Source: Scatomorpha pullicola (GTDB lineage: Bacteria > Bacillota > Clostridia > Oscillospirales > Oscillospiraceae). Taken from it: 21,519 nucleotides of DNA. Below are positions 14,535 through 21,519 of this stretch, one piece after another; within the stretch, counting starts at the first letter, position 1, and each line of letters starts with the position of its first letter. The notes beneath the pieces are model-generated. The model was not told where the DNA came from. It saw only the letters and a program-made list of their open reading frames with translations, and ran no database searches. Location of the stretch: contig DVJU01000109.1 of NCBI GenBank assembly GCA_018716545.1, positions 1 through 21,519 of the forward strand, written 5' to 3'. Made by a program: the position numbers and the translations under genes.

Positions 14535-14688
14535 TTTCGCGCCCTATGGGCGCGAAAGGGACTGGAATCATTTTCGGCGGCGGCGTGTACGTCGCCGAAA
14601 ATACTTCGGGTTCCCGATGAGTGCGAATCGCACTCATTGGGAGAGGAGGAGCAGCGGAATGACTGAGCTCTCGGCTTTAGCCGGGAGC
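14535..14688. repeat. Run of four further hairpins in the convergent intergenic region
   Basis: Four stems follow one another: TTTCGCGCCC with a 3-base loop (14535-14557); ATTTTCGGCG/CGCCGAAAAT (14570-14602); ATGAGTGCGA-A-TCGCACTCAT (14617-14637); and GCTCTCGGCT/AGCCGGGAGC with one mismatch (14667-14688). The stretch has no credible gene. Its dense pairing resembles dispersed intergenic repeats or a structured RNA more than a simple terminator. Confidence 0.65.
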
Positions 14689-14732
14689 GAGGGATATGCA
14701 GCTTGCGACGACGACGCGGGGGTTTTTGCTTT

Positions 14733-16787
14733 TCAGCTCAGGCGCGAGCCGGTCACGGACAGCAGCCGCTCGGCGGCCTGGCGGACGGGGCGGTTCTCCT
14801 CGCGGACGAGCGCGGGGTCTTCGGCCAGGAGCGCCTGGGCGGCGGCCTGGGCGGTCTTCAGCACGTCCATGTCCGCGCCGAGGTCTGCGATGTGCAGCTC
14901 GGGCAGGCCGTGCTGCCGTGCGCCGAAGAAATCTCCGGGACCGCGCAGGCGCAGATCCTCCTCCGCTATTTTAAACCCGTCGTGTATGTGCGTCAATGCG
15001 GCCAGTCGCTCGCGTGCGTCGGCGCCCTTGGCGTCGGAGACGAGGACGCAGTAGCTCTTGTGCCTGCCGCGCCCCACGCGGCCGCGCAGCTGGTGCAGCT
15101 GGCTGAGGCCGAAGCGCTCGGCGTTTTCTATTATCATCAGCGCGGCGTTCGGCACGTCCACGCCGACCTCTATGACGGTCGTGGAGACCAGCACGTCCAC
15201 CTCTCCGGCGGCGAAGCGGGACATTATCTCGTCGCGCGGCTTGGCCTTCATCCTGCCGTGGATGCACTCTATGCGCAGCCCGGGCAGAGCCGCGCGCAGC
15301 TCCAGCGTGTGTTCCTCGGCGCTGACCAGGTCCATGGGAACCTCGCTGTCGGCCTCGATGGCGGGGCACACGACGAACACCTGCCTGCCCTCGCCGACCA
15401 GCTTGGCGATGAACGCGTTCAGACGGCGGCGGTAGGAGCTGGTGACGGCAAAGGTGTCCACCCTCTGCCGCCCCGGCGGCAGCTCGTCTATCAGGGAGAC
15501 GTCCAGGTCGCCGTAAATGATGAGCGCCAGCGTGCGCGGTATGGGCGTGGCGGACATGACCAGCACGTGCGCGCGCTCGCCCTTTCCGGCCAGGGCGCTG
15601 CGCTGAGCCACGCCGAAGCGGTGCTGCTCGTCCGTGACCACCAGGCCGAGGCGCCTGAACTCCACGCCCTCGCTTATGAGCGCGTGCGTACCCACGGCCA
15701 GCGAGGCCTCGCCGGAGGCGAGCGCGGCGAGCGTCTCGCGCTTGGCCTTCGCGCCCATGGAGCCGGTGAGCTTGACCACCTTCAGCCCGAAGGGAGCCAG
15801 GAAACCGCTGAGCGTGGCAAAGTGCTGCTCCGCCAGCAGCTCCGTCGGAGCCATGAACGCGCTTTGCAGCCCGCTTCCGGCCGCCAGCCAGATGAGCGCG
15901 GCGGCGACCAGGGTCTTGCCGGAGCCGACGTCGCCCTGTATCAGCCGGTTCATCAGCCTGCCGGAGGTCATGTCCCCGGCGGCGTCGGCGATGGCGCGCA
16001 GCTGCGCGCCGGTGGGCGTGAAGGGCAGCGTGGCGGTGAACTCGGCGATGTCGCGCGGCTGCACGGCTATGCCCGGCTGCACCTCGCCCTCTCCGCGCAC
16101 CAGCGAGAGCGCGCAGACAAGCGTGAACAGCTCCTCAAACACCAGCCTCCTGCGCGAGAGCGAAAGCGCGCGCATGTCGGCGGGGAAGTGGATGTTCTCG
16201 TAGGCGTAGCGCGCGGTGCACAGCCGGTTTTCGCGCTCGACGCGCTCCGGCAGGGCGTTCGGGAAGGTCATGCCCGGCTCGCCGAGGACGCGGCGCACGG
16301 CCTGGGTCATATCCCTCTGGCTTATGCCGCCGGTGAGGCGGTACACCGGCATGATGCGCCCGGTGACGCGCCCCATCTCGGCCTCAGGCTCGAATATCGG
16401 GTTGGTGAAGGCAAAGGTGCGGCCCGTGACCTGCACCTTGCCGTAGAAGATGTACGTGTCCCCGCGGCGGAGCCTGTTCTTCATCCACGCCTGGTTGAAG
16501 TAGGTGACGAGCATACTGCCCGAGGCGTCCGCTATGCGGAAGCGCAGCAGCTCCATGCCCTTGCGTATGCGGCTCAGCTCCGGCTCGGTGGTTATCATGG
16601 CGCACACGCAGGCGGCCTCTCCCTCCATCAGCCTGGCTATGGGCAGGACCTTGCTCCTGTCCTCGTATGCCCTGGGGAAGTCGGACAGCAGGTCGCCCAC
16701 GCAGCGCACGCCGAGCCTGGCGAAGGCCTTGCCCTTGGCCTCGCCTATGCCTTTTATATAGCGGATGTCGGTGTTCAGATTCAGCAC
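14733..16787 (-). CDS. recG: ATP-dependent DNA helicase RecG
   Basis: The 684-aa protein has the length usual for RecG. Residues 1-150 are the wedge/OB-fold region that grips branched DNA (opening IKGIGEAKGKAFARLGV, strand motifs to FAFTNPIFE). Helicase motifs follow: Walker A GDVGSGKT (285-292), DEQHRFG (386-392), SATPIPRTLAL (412-422), TTVIEVGVDVPNA (536-548) and QLRGRVGRG (566-574). RecG remodels stalled forks and Holliday junctions. The start is GTG with GAGGA upstream. No in-frame ATG gives a better start. The gene stands alone, between a hairpin upstream and the structured intergenic region downstream. Confidence 0.97.
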   Translation of the reverse strand: MLNLNTDIRYIKGIGEAKGKAFARLGVRCVGDLLSDFPRAYEDRSKVLPIARLMEGEAACVCAMITTEPELSRIRKGMELLRFRIADASGSMLVTYFNQAWMKNRLRRGDTYIFYGKVQVTGRTFAFTNPIFEPEAEMGRVTGRIMPVYRLTGGISQRDMTQAVRRVLGEPGMTFPNALPERVERENRLCTARYAYENIHFPADMRALSLSRRRLVFEELFTLVCALSLVRGEGEVQPGIAVQPRDIAEFTATLPFTPTGAQLRAIADAAGDMTSGRLMNRLIQGDVGSGKTLVAAALIWLAAGSGLQSAFMAPTELLAEQHFATLSGFLAPFGLKVVKLTGSMGAKAKRETLAALASGEASLAVGTHALISEGVEFRRLGLVVTDEQHRFGVAQRSALAGKGERAHVLVMSATPIPRTLALIIYGDLDVSLIDELPPGRQRVDTFAVTSSYRRRLNAFIAKLVGEGRQVFVVCPAIEADSEVPMDLVSAEEHTLELRAALPGLRIECIHGRMKAKPRDEIMSRFAAGEVDVLVSTTVIEVGVDVPNAALMIIENAERFGLSQLHQLRGRVGRGRHKSYCVLVSDAKGADARERLAALTHIHDGFKIAEEDLRLRGPGDFFGARQHGLPELHIADLGADMDVLKTAQAAAQALLAEDPALVREENRPVRQAAERLLSVTGSRLS

Positions 16788-16851
16788 GCAGGCACTTCCT
16801 CGCTGGATGTTTTCCGGCTCTTGCAGGCCGGTGAGATTGAACTAAAATGCA

Positions 16852-16880
16852 GCCCAACCGGCATGCTGCACCGGTTGGGC
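16852..16880. terminator. Hairpin in the recG / 54-aa gene divergent region
   Basis: GCCCAACCGG (16852-16861) pairs perfectly with CCGGTTGGGC (16871-16880) around a 9-base loop. GTATTTTTG follows on the plus strand and TGCATTTTAG on the minus strand. Sitting between divergent genes, it may block read-through towards recG from the apbE side. It could also be part of a leader control element. Confidence 0.6.
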
Positions 16881-16949
16881 GTATTTTTGACGTATTCACA
16901 GGTAATAAACGCCAGCGGCGCGGGCATACTATGCGCGGAGGCGATTGCA

Positions 16950-17114
16950 ATGTCAAGACGCAAAAAGCGCAAAATGGACGATATCTCGCTCAATCCCGAA
17001 TCGCGCGTCGCGGAGCTGTACGACCCTACCGGCATACGCAAGACCGAGGTCGCCGACCCGAGCCGGGCGGGAATGAGGGTGCTGGACAACTGCGCGGAGG
17101 AGCACCGGCAGTAG
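16950..17114 (+). CDS. Small basic protein of unknown function
   Basis: This 54-aa frame starts at ATG with GGAGG eight bases upstream, and ends at a TAG directly next to the apbE stop (tail to tail, zero bases between). The first ten residues are strongly basic (MSRRKKRKMD). The rest is mixed and soluble (AELYDPTGIRKTEVADPSRA). I recognise no family. It lies at the end of a much longer open frame that is only a shadow of recG. The ribosome site and the abutting stops argue that this short part is real. A DNA- or RNA-binding role is possible from the basic start but is a guess. Confidence 0.6.
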   Translation: MSRRKKRKMDDISLNPESRVAELYDPTGIRKTEVADPSRAGMRVLDNCAEEHRQ

Positions 17115-18155
17115 TCAGCGGCGCACGTACTCGACCGTGCGATCGCCGTAGGCCTCAAAGGCGTCCGTGAGGCCGCCGGACACTACGATGCGCCCGTCGT
17201 CGGTGACAAGCACCATGTCAAAGTCCGTGCCGTAGGTCTCGTAGTAGCTCTTGGCGCCGCTCTCGCCGAGGACGTAGAGGGCGGTGCTGAGCGCGTCGGC
17301 CATGGTGCCGTCCTCGCAGACTATGGTCACGCTAAGCAGGTCGGTATCCGCCGGTCGGCCGGTGGAGGGGTCGATTATGTGCTGATAGGTAGTGCCGTTG
17401 CTGGCGACGAAGTAGCGCTGATATCCGCCGGAGGTGACGACGGCCGTCTCGCCGACGGAGAGTATGCCGACGTAGCTGTTGGTGTTCTCGGGGTCCTGCA
17501 CGGCGACGTTCCAGTTGCTGCCGTCGGGGCGAAGGCCGAGCGTCTGCACGTTGCCGCCGAGGGAGATGATGGCGCTGGTCACGCCCGCGCCGGCCATCGC
17601 CTGAGCCGCGTACTTGGCCGCGCAGCCCTTGGCCACGCTGGCAAAGGAGAGCTCGGTGCCGGACGGGAGCGTGACAAGGCTCGTGTCCGCGTCGCTCATG
17701 CGGTTGATGCTGACCTTGTCAAAGCCCACGTTGGCCAGGAGCCCGGTTATCTCGCTGTCGCTGGGCACGCGGTACTGCGCGTCGATAAAGCCCCAGGCCT
17801 TGACCAGCGGGTACACGGTCAAGTCCAGCGCGCCGTTGGACTGCGTGTAAACCGTTCCGGCCACGGACAGCATCTCGGCTATCTGCCCCGTGACGCTGAC
17901 GGGCGTGCCCTGGGAGTTGTTCAGGTTGTAGACGGCGGAGCCCTGACGCTCCGGGTCCAGCATAGCGTCCAGCGCGTTTATGACGGCTGTGGCGGCGTCA
18001 AGTCCGGCCTCGCCGTTGCTGCCGTAGGCGGTCAGGCTCATAACCGTATCCATGGCTACGACCTGTACGTCGTGCCGTTCTTCCTCGCCGCAGCCCGCAA
18101 GAGTGAGCGCCATGGCGAGCGCCAGAACGAGCGCGAGTGCGCGTTTATATCTCAT
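17115..18155 (-). CDS. apbE: FAD:protein FMN transferase lipoprotein (ApbE family)
   Basis: The 346-aa protein begins with a signal peptide and the lipobox LAGC (Cys22), so it is anchored outside the membrane. ApbE enzymes move FMN from FAD to a Thr or Ser of extracytoplasmic redox proteins such as Rnf or Nqr subunits. Family signatures are AMDTVMSLTAYG (34-45), LDLTVYPLVKAWGF (110-123), SVAKGCAAKYA (173-183), ISLGGNVQTLG (197-207), HIIDPSTGRPA (259-269) and ADALSTALYVLG (287-298). In the third motif the usual Gly-Ala and downstream Asp are replaced (FAS, then Lys181), so Mg-site details may differ. The ATG start has AAGGGG ten bases upstream. Its flavoprotein target is not in this window. 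Confidence 0.93.
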   Translation of the reverse strand: MRYKRALALVLALAMALTLAGCGEEERHDVQVVAMDTVMSLTAYGSNGEAGLDAATAVINALDAMLDPERQGSAVYNLNNSQGTPVSVTGQIAEMLSVAGTVYTQSNGALDLTVYPLVKAWGFIDAQYRVPSDSEITGLLANVGFDKVSINRMSDADTSLVTLPSGTELSFASVAKGCAAKYAAQAMAGAGVTSAIISLGGNVQTLGLRPDGSNWNVAVQDPENTNSYVGILSVGETAVVTSGGYQRYFVASNGTTYQHIIDPSTGRPADTDLLSVTIVCEDGTMADALSTALYVLGESGAKSYYETYGTDFDMVLVTDDGRIVVSGGLTDAFEAYGDRTVEYVRR

Positions 18156-18189
18156 AGGCCATGCCCCTTTTGTGTGTATGCTGAGCTAC

Positions 18190-18218
18190 ATTTTACCACG
18201 TTCGCCGCCCGTGTGCAA
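18190..18218 (-). promoter_or_regulatory. Promoter for apbE
   Basis: On the minus strand TTGCAC (18218-18213) and TAAAAT (18195-18190) are spaced by 17 bases. The start of transcription would be near 18183, about 28 bases before the ATG. It lies downstream of the carB terminator, so apbE appears to be transcribed on its own. Confidence 0.6.
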
Positions 18219-18262
18219 GGTCAACGCGCAAATGGCGGCGAGTATGGCAGCCTGGGCGCGAA

Positions 18263-18296
18263 AAATCCCCCGCCGGTGCAACCCGGCGGGGGATTT
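18263..18296 (-). terminator. Rho-independent terminator of carB
   Basis: AAATCCCCCGCCGG (18263-18276) pairs perfectly with CCGGCGGGGGATTT (18283-18296) around a 6-base loop. Read on the minus strand, the stem runs directly into TTTTT and lies 14 bases after the carB stop. This is a textbook terminator. Confidence 0.88.
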
Positions 18297-18310
18297 CGCG
18301 CCTTTTCGGT

Positions 18311-21300
18311 TCAGCGTATTTCCGACACGTCTATCAGCTCGGTGGAGCTCTCCGTCCATCCGTCGTCGAGCAGCGAGACGGCCGCGAGCGCGGTGTCGAT
18401 GCTCGTCAGGGTGGGGATGCCGCGCTTGACCGCCTGGCGGTGCAGCTCCACATAGTCGCCCATCGTGTCGTCGTGCAGCGCGCCGGTGTAGATGACGAGG
18501 CCGATGTTCGCGCGCTCGAGCAGGCCGCCGATGTCGGCCGTGCGCGTCACCGCGCCTATGTCGAAGGCGTAGCGGCCGAGCGCCTTCACCGCCGCTGCGG
18601 TGTCCGGCGTGGCGAAGATGTGCCGCCCGTCGGCGTCCAGCCTGGACACCAGCTCGCCTATCTCGCCGAGCTGGCGGTTCTCCACGCTCAGCAGCACGCC
18701 CATGCGCTTGTCGCCGTCGGCGGAGACGAACTTGAAGCCCGCCGCCGTAAGCCCCTTGTAAAGCGCCTCCTCGAAGGTGCGGCCTATGCCCAGCACCTCG
18801 CCGGTGGACTTCATCTCGGGGCCGAGCAGGCTGTTGGCGTTGGGCACCTTCTCAAAGCTGAACACGGGGACTTTTACGCCCACGTACTCCGGCTCGCGCG
18901 CGAGGCCGTCCGGGTAACCCATGCTCTCCAGCGTCTCGCCCATCATGACCCGGGTGGCCACGTCTGCCATGTGCAGGCCGCTTATCTTGCTCAGATACGG
19001 CACCGTGCGGCTGGCGCGCGGGTTGACCTCTATGACGTACAGCTCGCCGCCGTACACCAGGTACTGAATGTTCACCAGCCCCTGCGTGCCGAGCGCCAGC
19101 GCCAGGGCGCGCGAGCACTCCAGCACGCGCGCGGTCATCGCGCCGTCGAGGCTGTACGGCGGACAGACGGCTATGGAGTCGCCGGAGTGTATCCCCGCGC
19201 GCTCTATGTGCTCCATGATGCCGGGGACGAGCACCCTCTGCCCGTCGGAGATGACGTCGCACTCCAGCTCCGTGCCGGGCAGGTACTGGTCAATCAGCAC
19301 GTTCGCGCCGTTGCCCGCGGTGATGATGACGTCCATATAGCGCCGCACCTCGGCCTCGTCGTGGGCTATGACCATGTTCTGCCCGCCTATGACGTAGCTG
19401 GGGCGGAGCAGCACGGGATAGCCCAGGTCGTCCGCCGTGGCGATGGCCTCGTCCGGCGAGTGCACCGCCGCGCCGCGCGGACGCTTTATCTCAAGGCTCT
19501 CCAGCAGCGCGTCGAACTTCTCCCTGTCCTCGGCCAGGTCTATGCCCTCGGCGCTGGTACCGAGTATCCGCACGCCGTGGTCGACCAGGTACTGCGCCAG
19601 CGAGATGGCCGTCTGGCCGCCGAAGGCCACGACCACGCCGACGGGCTTCTCGACCGCTATCACGCCCATGACGTCCTCGGAGCAGAGCGGCTCGAAGTAT
19701 AGCCTTGAGGCCGTGTCGTAGTCGGTGGAGACCGTCTCCGGGTTGTTGTTGATTATCACGACGTCGTAGCCCATGGCGCGCAGCGTGCTCACACAGTGGA
19801 CGCTGGAGTAGTCGAACTCGATGCCCTGGCCTATGCGTATGGGACCCGAGCCGAGCACGACCACGGTGGGCTTATCGCCCGCGCGCTCGCGCGCGTCGCA
19901 GTGCTGTCCGCCGGGCACGGAGTAGAAGTAGGGCGTCCTGGCCTCGAACTCCGCCGCGCAGGTGTCGACCATCTTGTAGCTGAGCGGCTCCGCCGGGGGC
20001 GGAGTCTGGCCGCTGAGCTTGGCTATCAGCGCCTCGGTGTAGCCGTATTTCCTGGCGAGCGCCACATTCTCGGCGGTCAGCCCCTGCGCGAGGCTCGCCT
20101 CCAGCTCGGCCATGTTCCTGAGCTTGTTTAGGAAGAAGCAGTCCACCTTCGTCAGGTCGTGCAGCTCGCCGACCGTGTAACCGGCCTTCAGCGCCTCGAA
20201 AAGCGAAAATACGCGCATGTCGTCTATCTCGCGCAGGCGCACCTGCAGCGGCTTCTTGCTCCTGACGCGGCGGTTGAGGCTCTCCTCCTTGATGCCCGCG
20301 CCGCGTATCGCCTTCATCAGCGCGGCTTCAAAGGTGGGCGCGATGGCCATGACCTCGCCGGTGGCCTTCATCTGCGGGCCGAGCGAGCGATCCGCGCCGT
20401 AGAACTTGTCAAAGGGCCAGCGCGGCAGCTTGCAGACCACGTAGTCCAGCGCCGGCTCGAAGCAGGCGTAGGTCTCGCCGGTGACCTCGTTTTTGATCTC
20501 GTCGAGCGTGTAGCCGAGCGCTATCTTGGCGCTGACCTTGGCTATCGGATAGCCCGTGGCCTTGCTCGCGAGGGCGGAGGAGCGGCTCACGCGGGGGTTG
20601 ACCTCGATGACCGCGTACTCAAAGCTGTCGGGGTTCAGCGCAAACTGGCAGTTGCAGCCGCCCTCTATGCCCAGCTCGCCTATTATGCTCAGCGCCGCTG
20701 AGCGCAGCATCTGATACTCCTTGTCCGCGAGGGTCAGCGCGGGAGCCACGACTATGCTGTCGCCGGTGTGCACGCCCACGGGGTCGAAGTTCTCCATGGA
20801 GCAGATGGTGATGGCGCTGCCCGCGCTGTCGCGCATGACCTCGAACTCTATCTCCTTCCAGCCGAAGATGTAGCGCTCCACCAGCACCTGGTGTATGGGC
20901 GAGGCGTCAAGCCCGCGCTGAGCCACCGCCTCCATCTCGCGCTCGTTGTGCGCCACGCCGCCGCCGCTGCCGCCGAGGGTGAAGGCGGGGCGGATGATGA
21001 CCGGATAGCCCACGGCGCGCGCGGCGTTCATCGCCTGGGCGAGGGTGTTGGCCGTGCGGGAGGGGATGGTCGGCTGGTCGATGGCCGCCATCGCGTCCTT
21101 GAATAGCTGCCTGTCCTCGCTCTTGAGTATGGCGTCTATGTTCGTGCCGATGAGCCGCACGCCGTGCTCGGCGAGGAAGCCGCTCTTGTGCAGCTCCATC
21201 GCTAGGTTCAGACCCGTCTGCCCGCCGAGACCGGCCAGCAGGCTGTCCGGCTTCTCCTTCTCGATTATCCGCTCCACCGTGCGTATGGTCAGCGGCTCTA

Positions 21301-21496
21301 TATATACGGCGGTGGCCATGTCGGGGTCGGTCATTATGGTGGCGGGGTTGGAGTTTATCAGCACGGTCTCCACGCCCTCGGCCATCAGCGCGCGGCAGGC
21401 CTGCGTGCCCGCGTAGTCGAACTCCGCGGCCTGGCCTATGACGATGGGGCCGGAGCCGATGACCAGAACTTTCTTTATGGATGCGTCCTTAGGCAT
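18311..21496 (-). CDS. carB: Carbamoyl-phosphate synthase large subunit
   Basis: From the ATG at 21496, eight bases after GGAGG, the protein has 1061 aa. A GTG at 21505 is in frame but overlaps the ribosome site. It holds both duplicated halves of CarB: the N-terminal half with VLVIGSGPIVIGQAAEFDYA and GGSGGG (about 175-180) makes carboxyphosphate and carbamate. The second half, with VVLGSGPIRIGQGIEFDYS and LRPSYVIGGQNMVI, phosphorylates carbamate. The C-terminal MGS-like domain (about 930-1061) is the usual allosteric site. With the small subunit CarA it makes carbamoyl phosphate for pyrimidines and arginine. The few bases beyond 21501 would fit the end of carA on the same strand (TGA at 21504-21502), but too little is visible to call it. 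Confidence 0.97.
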   Translation of the reverse strand: MPKDASIKKVLVIGSGPIVIGQAAEFDYAGTQACRALMAEGVETVLINSNPATIMTDPDMATAVYIEPLTIRTVERIIEKEKPDSLLAGLGGQTGLNLAMELHKSGFLAEHGVRLIGTNIDAILKSEDRQLFKDAMAAIDQPTIPSRTANTLAQAMNAARAVGYPVIIRPAFTLGGSGGGVAHNEREMEAVAQRGLDASPIHQVLVERYIFGWKEIEFEVMRDSAGSAITICSMENFDPVGVHTGDSIVVAPALTLADKEYQMLRSAALSIIGELGIEGGCNCQFALNPDSFEYAVIEVNPRVSRSSALASKATGYPIAKVSAKIALGYTLDEIKNEVTGETYACFEPALDYVVCKLPRWPFDKFYGADRSLGPQMKATGEVMAIAPTFEAALMKAIRGAGIKEESLNRRVRSKKPLQVRLREIDDMRVFSLFEALKAGYTVGELHDLTKVDCFFLNKLRNMAELEASLAQGLTAENVALARKYGYTEALIAKLSGQTPPPAEPLSYKMVDTCAAEFEARTPYFYSVPGGQHCDARERAGDKPTVVVLGSGPIRIGQGIEFDYSSVHCVSTLRAMGYDVVIINNNPETVSTDYDTASRLYFEPLCSEDVMGVIAVEKPVGVVVAFGGQTAISLAQYLVDHGVRILGTSAEGIDLAEDREKFDALLESLEIKRPRGAAVHSPDEAIATADDLGYPVLLRPSYVIGGQNMVIAHDEAEVRRYMDVIITAGNGANVLIDQYLPGTELECDVISDGQRVLVPGIMEHIERAGIHSGDSIAVCPPYSLDGAMTARVLECSRALALALGTQGLVNIQYLVYGGELYVIEVNPRASRTVPYLSKISGLHMADVATRVMMGETLESMGYPDGLAREPEYVGVKVPVFSFEKVPNANSLLGPEMKSTGEVLGIGRTFEEALYKGLTAAGFKFVSADGDKRMGVLLSVENRQLGEIGELVSRLDADGRHIFATPDTAAAVKALGRYAFDIGAVTRTADIGGLLERANIGLVIYTGALHDDTMGDYVELHRQAVKRGIPTLTSIDTALAAVSLLDDGWTESSTELIDVSEIR

Positions 21497-21519
21497 TGCG
21501 CTCACCTCCCAGCATGGCT

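Noticed and set aside
14644..14700. AGGAGG followed by an ATG at 14659 suggesting a gene start
   Set aside because: The frame runs straight into the recG coding region on the other strand and encodes nothing recognisable. The GA-rich run is part of the hairpin region.
14703..16949. Long plus-strand frame opposite recG
   Set aside because: It is a composition shadow of recG. Only its last 55 codons (16950-17114) have a ribosome site and lie outside recG.
21502..21519. Last six codons of carA
   Set aside because: A TGA at 21504-21502 and the usual carA-carB order fit, but six codons cannot identify a gene.

Overview
The window is a high-GC piece of what looks like an anaerobic Firmicute of the Oscillospirales type. 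This rests on strong AGGAGG-type ribosome sites, TTG/GTG starts, lipoproteins with LTAC/LAGC boxes, and an aldehyde-oxidoreductase cluster shared by strict anaerobes. The assignment is inference from gene content and style. No tRNA, rRNA, CRISPR array or intact transposase was seen.

Bases 1-414 hold no gene. They carry a 104-base inverted repeat and a strong hairpin, probably part of a dispersed repeat family. Bases 415-10647 are the functional core: a molybdenum (Mop-type) aldehyde oxidoreductase module in two divergent arms. The leftward arm encodes the 914-aa [2Fe-2S]/molybdopterin enzyme, a lipoprotein that looks inserted, a large multi-cluster Fe-S protein, and a 73-aa CxxC protein. The last two match the families known from Desulfovibrio as DVU_1558 and DVU_1557. 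The rightward arm encodes an 86-aa protein of unknown function, a MocA-like cytidylyltransferase fused to a ModE-like DNA-binding domain, a histidine phosphatase fused to an HD domain, and XdhC. A coherent reading is that the rightward arm makes, edits, sulfurates and inserts molybdopterin cytosine dinucleotide, while the leftward arm makes the enzyme and its electron carriers.

Bases about 10650-11640 form a low-GC patch with one small membrane protein, two hairpins and a possible gene scrap, and look like an acquired or decayed segment. From 11679 on the genes are chromosomal and mostly unrelated: a lysophospholipase-like hydrolase divergent from a NUDIX-DUF1015 fusion, a run of hairpins, recG, a 54-aa basic protein, an ApbE lipoprotein and carB. 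The stop codons of the 54-aa gene and apbE are directly adjacent, tail to tail.

The points most worth follow-up are the cofactor-maturation arm (Mo-responsive nucleotidyltransferase, phosphatase-HD fusion, orphan 86-aa protein), the NUDIX-DUF1015 fusion, and the structured repeats at 1-349, 8415-8464 and 14486-14688.
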